Assembly: GCA_017619295.1 (NCBI GenBank)
Contig: JAFZSQ010000023.1
Coordinates: 1-52,561, forward strand
Direction: 5' to 3'
Length of the DNA stretch: 52,561 nt
Source of the DNA: Lachnospiraceae bacterium
Lineage (GTDB): Bacteria > Bacillota > Clostridia > Lachnospirales > Lachnospiraceae
The position numbers and the translations under genes are program-made. Of this stretch, positions 41,287 through 50,068 are shown in pieces. A model generated the notes under the pieces. That model was not told the DNA's origin. It saw nothing but the letters and a program-made list of their open reading frames with translations, and made no database searches. How positions within the stretch are numbered: position 1 is the stretch's first letter; each line of letters starts with the position of its first letter.

Positions 41287-42495
41287 ATGCAGCAGAATGT
41301 TTATACGGTTTCACAGGTAAATTCGTATATCAAGAATATGTTCGCCCAGGATTACATGCTTAACAGCGTGTTGGTGAAGGGTGAGGTCAGCAACTGCAAA
41401 TACCATTCTTCGGGACATATATATTTCACTTTGAAGGACGCTTCCGGCGTGATTGCCTGCGTAATGTTTGCGTCCTCCAGAACCGGGCTGAAGTTTCGGA
41501 TGGAGGAGGGAATGCAGGTAATTGTTGGCGGAAGCATTGCTGTTTTTGAGAGAGATGGCAAATATCAGCTGTATGCCAAGAAGATTACGGCTGACGGCGA
41601 AGGAGATTTATTCCTCAGGTTTGAACAGCTCAAGAAAGAACTTGAGGAACAGGGTATGTTTGATCCCTGCTATAAACAGCCTATCCCACAGTTTGTTCGT
41701 AAGCTTGGAGTTGTAACAGCCCCTACGGGAGCAGCTGTTCAGGATATTATCAATATCTCCAAGAGACGTAATCCTTACATCCAGATTATTTTATATCCCG
41801 CTATTGTTCAGGGCGAATTGGCTGCTGACAGCATTGTGGCAGGAATTCATGCCCTTGAAAAAGAGGGTGTGGACGTCATGATTGTGGGAAGAGGCGGAGG
41901 TTCAATTGAGGATTTATGGGCCTTTAATGAGGAGAAAGTAGCGAAAGCTGTTTTTGACTGCAGTATTCCCATAATATCAGCGGTGGGACATGAGACGGAT
42001 ACAACCATAATAGATTTTGTTTCTGATTTGAGAGCACCGACGCCATCGGCTGCTGCGGAACTTGCAGTATTTGAACTGGCAGCTTTGGATGAGAGATTTA
42101 ACGATGCTTACAACCGTCTTGCAAGAGAGATGGATTTGGTTATAAAGAGAGAGAGACGCAAAGTTGAGAATGGTATTTCAAGACTTAATGCACTAAGTCC
42201 TCAATCCAAAATCAGAGAGAAGAGAACATATCTTATTAAACTTGAAGACAACCTAAGCGCCGGAATGGAGCGGGTACTCAGAAACAGACGTCACAGACTT
42301 GATATTTTCATTGAGAAGATGAACGGTCTTTCTCCGATTAACAAGATGAGCACAGGTTTTGCCTATGTATCGGATGATTCGGGGAAAATGGTCAAGGATA
42401 TAAAGGGCGTAAATAAGGGTGACAAGCTGAACTTAAGATTGGTTAACGGCATTGTTCACACCACAGTTGATTCAACAGAGGAAGTTTCATTTTAA
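41287..42495 (+). CDS. xseA: Exodeoxyribonuclease VII large subunit
   Basis: A 402-residue subunit. The N-terminal OB fold is at about 1-100 (YTVSQVNSYIKNMFAQDY, HSSGHIYFTLKDA). The catalytic region has GVVTAPTGAAVQDIINISKR, VGRGGGSIEDLWAFNEE and SAVGHETDTTIIDFVSDLRA with PTPSAAAE, followed by the coiled coil and a short C-terminal strand part. It degrades single-stranded DNA together with XseB, which starts 9 bp downstream. TAAGGAA overlapping the nusB stop codon serves as ribosome site. Confidence 0.97.
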   Translation: MQQNVYTVSQVNSYIKNMFAQDYMLNSVLVKGEVSNCKYHSSGHIYFTLKDASGVIACVMFASSRTGLKFRMEEGMQVIVGGSIAVFERDGKYQLYAKKITADGEGDLFLRFEQLKKELEEQGMFDPCYKQPIPQFVRKLGVVTAPTGAAVQDIINISKRRNPYIQIILYPAIVQGELAADSIVAGIHALEKEGVDVMIVGRGGGSIEDLWAFNEEKVAKAVFDCSIPIISAVGHETDTTIIDFVSDLRAPTPSAAAELAVFELAALDERFNDAYNRLAREMDLVIKRERRKVENGISRLNALSPQSKIREKRTYLIKLEDNLSAGMERVLRNRRHRLDIFIEKMNGLSPINKMSTGFAYVSDDSGKMVKDIKGVNKGDKLNLRLVNGIVHTTVDSTEEVSF

Positions 42496-42504
42496 GAGGG
42501 TAAT

Positions 42505-42714
42505 ATGGCAGAAGAAAAACAGATGACATTGGAAGAATCCTTCGAGGCACTTGAAGAGATTATTGAGAAACTGGAAGACGATGAAACTCCTTTGGAGGAG
42601 GCTTTCAACCAGTATAAGAAGGGTATGGACCTTTTGAAAAACAGTAATGAACTTATTGACAGAGTTGAGAAACAGGTCAAGGTTCTTACAGGTGAGGGTC
42701 AGGAAGATGAGTGA
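42505..42714 (+). CDS. xseB: Exodeoxyribonuclease VII small subunit
   Basis: A 69-residue helical hairpin protein. MTLEESFEALEEIIEKLE, then TPLEEAFNQYKKGMDLLK, is the XseB pattern. It coats the coiled coil of XseA. GAGGGTAAT precedes the ATG. Its last 8 bases overlap the start of ispA. Confidence 0.95.
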   Translation: MAEEKQMTLEESFEALEEIIEKLEDDETPLEEAFNQYKKGMDLLKNSNELIDRVEKQVKVLTGEGQEDE

Positions 42715-43624
42715 TTTTCAGACAGATTTACTTGCTAAAGTAGATGAGATAGAAAAGATTATCAAGGAATACCTTCCCAAAGAGGATGGTTTCCAGAAGA
42801 CGGTAATCGAAGCAATGAATTACAGCATCTTATCAGGAGGCAAAAGACTTCGCCCCATGTTAATGTGGGAAACCTATAAGATGCTTGGCGGAACCGGTGA
42901 TGTAATCAAGCCTTTTATGGCGGCGATTGAGATGATTCACACCTATTCCCTTATTCATGATGATTTGCCATGCATGGATAACGATGAATACAGAAGAGGC
43001 AGAAAGACTACCCACGTTGTATATGGCGAAGCTATGGCGGTGTTAGCAGGGGATGCTCTTTTGAACTTTGCATTTGAAACAGCTACCAAGGCTTTTGGGT
43101 TGGTGGATGAGAAGGATGCGGTGATGCTTACAAGGGTTGCCAAAGCCATCAGGATTCTCGGAATGAAAGCCGGAATTTACGGAATGGTTGGCGGACAGTG
43201 CGTTGATGTGGAAGCGGAGAAGGAAGAACTAGATATTTCCGGCGACATGCTTATGTATATCCATAAGAACAAAACTGCAGCCCTTATTGAAGCTTCAATG
43301 ATGATAGGAGCCCTTTTAGCCGGGGCTGACGGAACAAGCGTTAAGAACCTTGAGAAATGCGCTGAAAACGTTGGAATAGCTTTCCAGATTCAAGATGATA
43401 TTCTCGATGTTATCGGGACCCTTGAGGAACTTGGAAAACCCATCGGAAGCGACGCAAAGAATAACAAGAAAACATATGTAACCATCTTTGGAATGGACAG
43501 AGCGGAACGTGATGTGACGACTCTCTCCGAAGAGGCTATTTCGAACATTGAAAGTGTAGACAAGAACAATAAGGGAGAATTCCTTAAACAGCTTATTATT
43601 TCCCTTATTCACAGAACCAGATAG
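42707..43624 (+). CDS. ispA: Polyprenyl (farnesyl/geranylgeranyl) diphosphate synthase
   Basis: The start is ATG at 42707, inside the end of xseB, with GAGGGTCAGGA upstream. An in-frame ATG at 42647 lies in xseB and has no support. The 305-residue enzyme has the first aspartate-rich motif DDLPCMDND, followed by EYRRGRKTTH, the second motif QDDILD, and SGGKRLRPML near residue 45. The residue just before the first motif is H (LIHDD), as in short-chain synthases. It builds C15 (possibly C20) diphosphate from IPP and DMAPP made by the pathway that Dxs starts. Confidence 0.95.
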   Translation: MSDFQTDLLAKVDEIEKIIKEYLPKEDGFQKTVIEAMNYSILSGGKRLRPMLMWETYKMLGGTGDVIKPFMAAIEMIHTYSLIHDDLPCMDNDEYRRGRKTTHVVYGEAMAVLAGDALLNFAFETATKAFGLVDEKDAVMLTRVAKAIRILGMKAGIYGMVGGQCVDVEAEKEELDISGDMLMYIHKNKTAALIEASMMIGALLAGADGTSVKNLEKCAENVGIAFQIQDDILDVIGTLEELGKPIGSDAKNNKKTYVTIFGMDRAERDVTTLSEEAISNIESVDKNNKGEFLKQLIISLIHRTR

Positions 43625-43656
43625 ATCACAAACTGACTATAAGGAAGTGAAAGTAA

Positions 43657-45519
43657 TTGTTACTTGAGCAGATAAATAATCCTAATGATATAAAGACAAT
43701 CGATCCCGATGACTACGATATTCTCGCGGAGGAGATAAGAGAGTTTTTGATAGACAAGATAAGTGAAACTGGCGGACACCTGGGTTCAAACCTTGGGGCT
43801 GTGGAGCTTACAATGGCACTGCATCTTTCTCTTAATCTTCCCAAAGACAAGATTATTTGGGATGTGGGTCATCAATCATATACCCACAAACTACTCACCG
43901 GAAGAAGAGAAGGCTTTGACACCCTCAGAAAATATGGGGGAATGAGCGGCTTTCCCAAGAGGAAGGAATCTGACTGTGACTGCTTTGATACAGGACACAG
44001 TTCAACATCCATATCCGCAGGCCTTGGAATGGTAAAAAGTCGTGATCTCCTGGGTGAGGATTCATATATCGTCTCCGTCATCGGCGACGGTTCTGTTACA
44101 GGCGGAATGGCCTATGAGGCTTTGAACAATGCCTCCCAGCTTGATACGAATTTTATTGTTGTCCTCAACGATAACAATATGTCCATTTCTGAAAATGTTG
44201 GCGGCGTATCCAAATACCTTAACAACATTCGTACTGCTGACGGATACTTAAACATCAAGGAAGACATTTACAACGTAATCAGAGGAGTTCCCATGGTGGG
44301 TGACTCCATGGTTGATAAAATAAGAAAAGCAAAGAGCTCAGTTAAGCACCTTGTTATTCCCGGAATGTTTTTCGAGGATATGGGAATTACATATCTCGGA
44401 CCTGTTGACGGGCATAATATTCCCGCACTTTTACAGGTATTCAGAGAAGCTAAGCGTGTTAAGGGAGCGGTACTTGTTCACGTCCTGACCCATAAGGGTA
44501 AGGGCTTTGGCCCTGCTGAGAGGCATCCGGCAAGATTCCATGGAACAGAGCCTTTCAATATTGAAACCGGACTTCCCAGCAAGCTTCGTACCAAAGCAAA
44601 CTACACGGATATTTTCTCAACCGTCATGGTTAAGCTTGGTGAGAGAAATGACAGAGTATGTGCCATTACAGCAGCCATGCCTGACGGTACGGGACTTAAG
44701 AGATTCAGGAACGTTTATCCCAAGAGATTTTTCGATGTGGGAATAGCCGAAGAACATGCGGTTACTTTTGCCGCAGGATTGGCTGCCGGCGGAATGATTC
44801 CCGTTGTTGCCATTTATTCGTCTTTCCTTCAGAGAGCGTACGACCAGATTGTTCATGATGTATGCTTACAGAAACTTCCTGTTGTCTTTTGTATAGACAG
44901 AGCGGGAATTGTGGGAAGTGACGGTGAAACACATCAGGGTATTTTTGATATTTCATACCTTTCAAGTGTTCCCGGAATGACAATAATGGCTCCCAAGAAT
45001 AAGTGGGAGTTATCAGACATGATTAAGTATGCTGTTGCTTTTGGCGGACCTATAGCAATCCGTTATCCCAGAGGCGAGGCATATGATGAACTTCGTGAAT
45101 TCAGAGCTCCTGTGGAGTTTGGCAAGGGTGAGTGGATTTACAAAGAAAAAGATATTGCACTTGTTGCCTTAGGCAGCATGGTTAAGACTGCTGTTGCGGT
45201 TCGAGAGAGCCTTAAATTCATGGGATATAACTGCAGCATCATAAATGCCAGATTTGCGAAGCCCGTGGATAAGGAAATAATTGAAGAGGCAACAGTGGAT
45301 CATAATCTTATTGTTACATTGGAAGAAAATGTGGCAAGCGGAGGATTCGGAGAGAAAGTATTTGATGTGCTGTATGACATCGGATATCGGGGAAAGAGCC
45401 TTAAGGTTTGTATCCCGGACGAGTATGTAGAGCACGGCAACGTTGATATTCTGAAGAAAGAAATCGGAATAGACGCGGGAACAATAATCGAGAGAATCCT
45501 TGCAAAGATTGACGAATAG
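43657..45519 (+). CDS. dxs: 1-deoxy-D-xylulose-5-phosphate synthase
   Basis: A 620-residue thiamine-diphosphate enzyme that joins pyruvate and glyceraldehyde 3-phosphate, the first step of the non-mevalonate isoprenoid pathway. GGHLGSNLGAVELTMALH at about 39-56 and the thiamine-binding GDGSVTGGMAYEALNNAS at about 142-159 are family marks. FFDVGIAEEHAVTFAAGLA holds the catalytic glutamate, and DRAGIVGSDGETHQGIFDI is also characteristic. The start is TTG behind AAGGAAG. The product feeds IspA, whose gene is 32 bp upstream. Confidence 0.97.
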   Translation: MLLEQINNPNDIKTIDPDDYDILAEEIREFLIDKISETGGHLGSNLGAVELTMALHLSLNLPKDKIIWDVGHQSYTHKLLTGRREGFDTLRKYGGMSGFPKRKESDCDCFDTGHSSTSISAGLGMVKSRDLLGEDSYIVSVIGDGSVTGGMAYEALNNASQLDTNFIVVLNDNNMSISENVGGVSKYLNNIRTADGYLNIKEDIYNVIRGVPMVGDSMVDKIRKAKSSVKHLVIPGMFFEDMGITYLGPVDGHNIPALLQVFREAKRVKGAVLVHVLTHKGKGFGPAERHPARFHGTEPFNIETGLPSKLRTKANYTDIFSTVMVKLGERNDRVCAITAAMPDGTGLKRFRNVYPKRFFDVGIAEEHAVTFAAGLAAGGMIPVVAIYSSFLQRAYDQIVHDVCLQKLPVVFCIDRAGIVGSDGETHQGIFDISYLSSVPGMTIMAPKNKWELSDMIKYAVAFGGPIAIRYPRGEAYDELREFRAPVEFGKGEWIYKEKDIALVALGSMVKTAVAVRESLKFMGYNCSIINARFAKPVDKEIIEEATVDHNLIVTLEENVASGGFGEKVFDVLYDIGYRGKSLKVCIPDEYVEHGNVDILKKEIGIDAGTIIERILAKIDE

Positions 45520-45534
45520 TCGAGAGGTTTATTT

Positions 45535-46347
45535 TTGAAAGAAAGATTGGATGTGCTTCTTGTAAAGCAGGGCCTTGCGGATTCCAGAGAAAAGGCAAAG
45601 GTCCTTATAATGGCCGGAGATGTATATGTCAACGGTCAGAAGGAAGACAAGGCCGGAAGCACTTTTGACGAAGAAAAAAGTAATATTGAAGTAAGGGGAA
45701 AGACCCTTCCTTACGTTAGTCGAGGGGGCTTAAAGATTGAGAAGGCCCTGAAGGTTTTTCCAATTAATCTTGAAGGCAAAATATGCATGGATATCGGTGC
45801 TTCTACAGGAGGATTTACCGACTGCATGCTCCAGAACGGCGCATCTAAGGTTTACTCCATCGATGTGGGACATGGTCAGCTTGATTGGAAGCTTCGAAAT
45901 GATGACAGAGTTGTATGTATGGAGAAGACCAACTTCAGATATCTGACTCCCGATGATTTGCCTGAGACTCCGGAGTTTGCATCCTGCGATGTTTCCTTTA
46001 TTTCACTTACCAAGATTCTTGAGCCTGCCTACAATATCCTTGGCAGTAACTCATATATGGTGTGCCTTATCAAACCCCAATTTGAAGCCGGCAAGGAAAA
46101 GGTCGGAAAGAAGGGCGTTGTAAGGGATCCAAAGGTTCATGAAGAGGTTGTAAACAAGGTGATAGAATTCGCCGATTCGGTGGGATTTGAGATTCTTGAT
46201 CTTGATTTTTCCCCCATTAAAGGACCTGAAGGCAACATCGAATATTTATTGTATTTGGGAAAAGAAACAGCGGATAAGCCGCTTGATAATCTTGACAAGA
46301 AAATTTCTTTGACTGTGGAGGGAGCTCAGGGAGCTTTGGACCACTGA
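45535..46347 (+). CDS. tlyA: TlyA-family rRNA 2'-O-methyltransferase
   Basis: A 270-residue protein. The S4 RNA-binding domain is at about 1-60 (ERLDVLLVKQGLADSREKAK, GDVYVNGQ). The FtsJ-like methyltransferase follows, with the S-adenosylmethionine loop DIGASTGGFTDCML at about 84-97 and the motif CDVSFISLTKIL. The lysine in LIKPQFEAGKEKVGKKGVVR belongs to the K-D-K-E set. TlyA methylates 16S/23S rRNA, which makes cells sensitive to capreomycin; the old name is hemolysin. The start is TTG with GAGAGG upstream. It is commonly placed between dxs and nadK in Clostridia. Confidence 0.94.
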   Translation: MKERLDVLLVKQGLADSREKAKVLIMAGDVYVNGQKEDKAGSTFDEEKSNIEVRGKTLPYVSRGGLKIEKALKVFPINLEGKICMDIGASTGGFTDCMLQNGASKVYSIDVGHGQLDWKLRNDDRVVCMEKTNFRYLTPDDLPETPEFASCDVSFISLTKILEPAYNILGSNSYMVCLIKPQFEAGKEKVGKKGVVRDPKVHEEVVNKVIEFADSVGFEILDLDFSPIKGPEGNIEYLLYLGKETADKPLDNLDKKISLTVEGAQGALDH

Positions 46348-46357
46348 AGGGGTTAAA

Positions 46358-47176
46358 ATGGAACATATTTATGTCAGAACTAACACTGCTAAAGATCCCG
46401 ACTTAAAGATTACCGAAGAGATCAGAAAAATGATCGAATCAAAGGGCCTTAAATGTACCCTTTCGGTTGATAAGAAGAAATGGGATAATGCTGACGGAAT
46501 TCTGGTTCTTGGCGGAGACGGCACCATGCTTCAGGTAGCGGGAGAAACTCTTGAAGCAGAACTTCCCATTCTTGGTATTAACCTTGGCAGAATGGGATAT
46601 TTAACAGAGGTACCTCTGGAAAAAGCAGAAGAAGCTATAACCAGGCTTGCCAATGAACAATACACCGTAAGCGAGCGTATGATGCTTGAGGGAAGCGTTA
46701 CCAGAAACGGTAAAAAGCTTTACAGCGGTTATGCTTTAAATGATATCGTACTTACAAGGCAGGGTTCTCTTCGTATCATTCATTACGATACAACAGTAAA
46801 CGGACAAACCTTTAATGAATACGATGCAGACGGAATGATTATTTCAACACCTACGGGTTCAACCGGTTATAACATGTCCGCAGGAGGACCCATTGTTGAG
46901 CCCAATGCTCAGGTGATTTTGATGACTCCCATCTGTGCACATACATTTAATTCGAGAAGCATTGTTTTTTCAGGCAATGACGAGATAGGCATTTACGTTA
47001 ACGCCGACAGAACGGGAAAGAAACAGGAAGTGGAAGTTACTTTTGATGCTGCCCATAACCTTTCCCTTACTACAGGCGATGTAATAAACGTTAAGAAGGC
47101 AAGTAAAGTGACAAAGATTGTAAGGCTTAATGAAGCAAGCTTTATTACTGCTTTGCACAAGAAGATGAACTCTTAA
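46358..47176 (+). CDS. nadK: NAD kinase
   Basis: A 272-residue enzyme that phosphorylates NAD to NADP. The GGDGTMLQVA motif is at about 51-60, followed by LGINLGRMGYLTEVPL, the NE/D-type motif near LNDIVLTRQG, and DADGMIISTPTGSTGYNMSAGGP (written in two parts: DADGMIISTPTGSTGY, NMSAGGP). AAGGGG precedes the ATG. The gene lies 10 bp after tlyA. Confidence 0.96.
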   Translation: MEHIYVRTNTAKDPDLKITEEIRKMIESKGLKCTLSVDKKKWDNADGILVLGGDGTMLQVAGETLEAELPILGINLGRMGYLTEVPLEKAEEAITRLANEQYTVSERMMLEGSVTRNGKKLYSGYALNDIVLTRQGSLRIIHYDTTVNGQTFNEYDADGMIISTPTGSTGYNMSAGGPIVEPNAQVILMTPICAHTFNSRSIVFSGNDEIGIYVNADRTGKKQEVEVTFDAAHNLSLTTGDVINVKKASKVTKIVRLNEASFITALHKKMNS

Positions 47177-47188
47177 AGGAGGCATGAA

Positions 47189-47674
47189 ATGGCAAAAGAA
47201 GATAAGAAGAGCAATATCGCGGTGAAAAAGAACAGACAGCGCAAGATAATTGAGCTCATCGAAAACATGGACATCGAGACTCAGGAAGAATTATCCGATC
47301 TCTTATCCGAAAGGGGCTTTGAGGTTACACAGGCAACCATTTCAAGAGATATCAGAGAACTTAAGATACTTAAGGTTACGGATGACGCAGGAAAGCAGAA
47401 GTATGCTATCGTTGCTCAGTCCGAGAACCATTTGGGTGCGAAGTATATGAGAGTTCTCAAGGAAGGTTTCCTTTCTGTTACTCAGGCGCAGAACATTCTT
47501 GTTATTAAGACTGTTCCCGGAATGGCTATGGCTGTTGCAGCTGCAATTGATGCCATGAAGTTCAAAGAAATTGCAGGCTCAATTGCCGGTGATGATACTA
47601 TCATGGTTGCTGTTGTAAGCACTAAGGAAGCAGGGGAGCTTATTCCCAAGATTTCCGAAATAATCGAATCTTAA
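47189..47674 (+). CDS. argR: Arginine repressor
   Basis: A 161-residue regulator, about ten residues longer than usual because of a lysine-rich N-terminal tail (MAKEDKKSNIAVKKNRQRK). The winged HTH has the hallmark TQATISRDIRELK. The C-terminal hexamer and arginine-binding domain has TVPGMAMAVAAAIDAMKFKE and GSIAGDDTIMV. It controls arginine synthesis and breakdown genes. AAAGGAGG overlaps the end of nadK, so it is part of the cluster. The position before recN is conserved in Firmicutes. Confidence 0.95.
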   Translation: MAKEDKKSNIAVKKNRQRKIIELIENMDIETQEELSDLLSERGFEVTQATISRDIRELKILKVTDDAGKQKYAIVAQSENHLGAKYMRVLKEGFLSVTQAQNILVIKTVPGMAMAVAAAIDAMKFKEIAGSIAGDDTIMVAVVSTKEAGELIPKISEIIES

Positions 47675-47726
47675 TCTTACATTTCATTCTTCAGAGAGGC
47701 TTTAGAGGTGTAAGGAGAAGCACTAT

Positions 47727-49406
47727 ATGTTACACAGTTTACACGTTGAAAATCTTGCACTTATTGATGAGACAGAGGTTGTCTTCACCCCGGGGCTTAA
47801 CATCCTGACCGGTGAAACGGGCGCAGGTAAATCATTACTTGTAGGCTCTGTTAATCTTGCTCTCGGTGCGAAATCCGATTCAGATTTAATCAGAACAGGT
47901 GAATCATCTGCATTTATTGAACTTAACTTCGAGTCTAAGGATTCGGAGTTAAATTTGTTGCTCGAAAGTATGGATATTCCTACTGATGGCGACTTTATAA
48001 ACATAAGCAGAAGAATCATGCCCGGAAGAAGCGTAATTAAGATTAACGGTGAGACGGTTAATGCCAAACAGCTTAAGGCAGTAAGCGAGCTGTTGCTTGA
48101 CTTACATGGACAACATGAGCATCAGTCGCTTTTAAACAAGAAAAAGCATCTGGAGATTTTGGATTTGTACGGCGGTGAAAAGCTTAGAAATAAGCTTGAT
48201 GAGTTAAAGAGCCTGTACAAGGAATATACCGAATTAAGAAAAGAACTTGAAGAGTGTTCCATGGATGAGGATGAAAGAAAACGCACCCTGGAACTGTATG
48301 ATTTTGAATATAACGAGATATTAAAGGCAAATCTTAAGCCGGGAGAAGATGAAGAACTTGAGAAGGATTATCGAAAGATGTCCAATGCCAAGAAAATAGG
48401 AGATGCTTTAACAGGCATCTGCGCCCTTTCCGGAAGCGATGAAGAGGGAAGCGCAGGACTCAGCCTTGGAAGAGCCCTTAAGGAAATAAGAAGTATTTCC
48501 GACCTTGACGAAGATTTGGCTAAGATGGAGCAAAGCCTTACAGAGGTGGAAGGACTTTTACATGATTTTCACAGGGAGGCTGAAGGCTATCTTGACGGTC
48601 TTGAGGTTGACGGAGCAACTTTTTATGCTACCGAAGAAAGACTTAACCTCATTAACAGACTTAAGGACAAGTACGGTAAGGACATCGACGGAATTATTTC
48701 TTATGCTGATGAACTGAAGTCCAAGATTGATGACATCGACAATTATGAAGCCAGAATATCTGAGCTTACAATAAAGACAGACAAGTATAAAAAATTTGTC
48801 TATGAGAAAGCGGAAGAATTAAGCGACATTCGTGGTGAAAATGCTGTAAAACTTGAGGAGACACTTGTAAGTGTCCTTAAGGAATTGAGTTTCCCCGATG
48901 TGAGATTCAAGATAGATATTAAGAAAAAAGATGAGCCCGATTCATTGGGCTTTGATGACGTGGAATTTTTGATTTCAGCCAATGTGGGTGAAGCGATAAG
49001 ACCCTTAAAAGACGTTGCCAGCGGCGGCGAGTTGTCCAGAATCATGTTGGGGATTAAGACGCTTTTGGCAGACAAGGATTCCATAGATACTTTGATTTTC
49101 GATGAGATTGATGCGGGTATAAGCGGCAAAACCGCATGGCAGGTTGCGGGCAAGCTCGGGGAGCTTTCCAAGGCCCATCAGGTTATTTGCATCACTCATT
49201 TACCGCAGATTGCAGCAAGGGCAGACAGCCATTATCTGATTAAAAAGGATAACGACGGAGTCAGAACCATAACGGACATCACAAAGCTTGATTATGACGG
49301 CAGTGTCTCAGAAGTTGCCAGATTACTTGGAAGTGAGGAGATTACCGAATCTGCGCTTAACAATGCCAAGGAACTTCTTCTTAAGGCGAAGGAGATGGAC
49401 AGATGA
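47727..49406 (+). CDS. recN: DNA repair protein RecN
   Basis: A 559-residue SMC-like ATPase for double-strand-break repair. The N-terminal LHVENLALIDETEVVFTPG and Walker A GETGAGKSLLV are followed by LLLDLHGQHEHQSLLN. A coiled-coil middle comes next, then VASGGELSRIMLGIK as the signature and LIFDEIDAGISGKTAWQVA as Walker B, and CITHLPQIAARADSHYLI. AAGGAG precedes the ATG by a usual distance. The stop overlaps greA by 4 bases. Confidence 0.97.
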   Translation: MLHSLHVENLALIDETEVVFTPGLNILTGETGAGKSLLVGSVNLALGAKSDSDLIRTGESSAFIELNFESKDSELNLLLESMDIPTDGDFINISRRIMPGRSVIKINGETVNAKQLKAVSELLLDLHGQHEHQSLLNKKKHLEILDLYGGEKLRNKLDELKSLYKEYTELRKELEECSMDEDERKRTLELYDFEYNEILKANLKPGEDEELEKDYRKMSNAKKIGDALTGICALSGSDEEGSAGLSLGRALKEIRSISDLDEDLAKMEQSLTEVEGLLHDFHREAEGYLDGLEVDGATFYATEERLNLINRLKDKYGKDIDGIISYADELKSKIDDIDNYEARISELTIKTDKYKKFVYEKAEELSDIRGENAVKLEETLVSVLKELSFPDVRFKIDIKKKDEPDSLGFDDVEFLISANVGEAIRPLKDVASGGELSRIMLGIKTLLADKDSIDTLIFDEIDAGISGKTAWQVAGKLGELSKAHQVICITHLPQIAARADSHYLIKKDNDGVRTITDITKLDYDGSVSEVARLLGSEEITESALNNAKELLLKAKEMDR

Positions 49407-49906
49407 ACAATCAACTGACAAAAAGCGACATCGAGAAGATGGAAAAAGAAATTGAACACAGGAAAGTTGTGGTCCGTCCCGAACTTTTAGAGCATGTTAA
49501 GGAGGCCAGAGCACAGGGCGACCTTTCGGAGAACTTCGAGTACTATGCGGCCAAGAAAGAGAAGAATAAGAATGAGAGCCGAATCAGATATTTGGAGAGA
49601 ATGATAAAGACTGCAACGGTTATCGATGATTCCTCAAAAGATGATGAAGTCGGAGTTAACAACACGGTAAAGGTCTGGGTCGAAGAAGATAAGGTGGAAG
49701 AGACCTATAGAATTGTTACAACAGTTAGAGGAAACTCTCTGGAGGGCCTTATAAGTAACGAATCTCCATTAGGAAAGGCACTTCTTGGCAAAAAGGTTGG
49801 AGATAAGGTAACTGTTGAGGTTAACCCCGGTTACAGCTATGATGTGGTTATAAGAGAAATAGATAAATCTACCGATGATTCGGAGGATGAATTAAGGAGC
49901 TTTTAA
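49403..49906 (+). CDS. greA: Transcription elongation factor GreA
   Basis: A 167-residue factor. The N-terminal coiled coil (about 1-80) has ARAQGDLSENFEYYAAKKEK with the tip acidic residues D and E that reach the polymerase active site. The C-terminal FKBP-like domain ends in VGDKVTVEVNPGYSYDVVIR. It rescues backtracked RNA polymerase. The start overlaps recN (ATGA), which is an unusual partner for greA. It may be a second Gre paralogue in this genome. The terminator overlaps its stop codon. Confidence 0.93.
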   Translation: MNNQLTKSDIEKMEKEIEHRKVVVRPELLEHVKEARAQGDLSENFEYYAAKKEKNKNESRIRYLERMIKTATVIDDSSKDDEVGVNNTVKVWVEEDKVEETYRIVTTVRGNSLEGLISNESPLGKALLGKKVGDKVTVEVNPGYSYDVVIREIDKSTDDSEDELRSF

Positions 49907-49919
49907 CAAGCTCCTTTTT
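49894..49919 (+). terminator. Rho-independent terminator overlapping the greA stop
   Basis: AAGGAGCTT (49894-49902) pairs with AAGCTCCTT (49908-49916) around TTAAC, and the T run extends to 49919. It ends the housekeeping cluster. Confidence 0.92.
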
Positions 49920-49934
49920 CTTTGGAATTTTATT

Positions 49935-49982
49935 TGCAAAAATGTGGCAGAAATTGAGAATTAATGATGCAAAAATGAGCAG
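49935..49982 (+). repeat. Direct repeat upstream of ppdK
   Basis: TGCAAAAATG-TGGCAG (49935-49950) recurs as TGCAAAAATG-AGCAG (49968-49982), offset by 33 bases, about three helical turns. It lies about 90-130 bases before the ppdK start. A regulator could bind both on the same face. A weak promoter (TTGAAT at 49996-50001, TTTAAA at 50019-50024) follows. Confidence 0.45.
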
Positions 49983-50068
49983 TTTTATGATAAACTTGAA
50001 TGAGGGTAAGTAAGTTTTTTTAAAGGTCCATATTTGGGCAAAATATCAAAGAAGGAAGAGAGAAAAAC

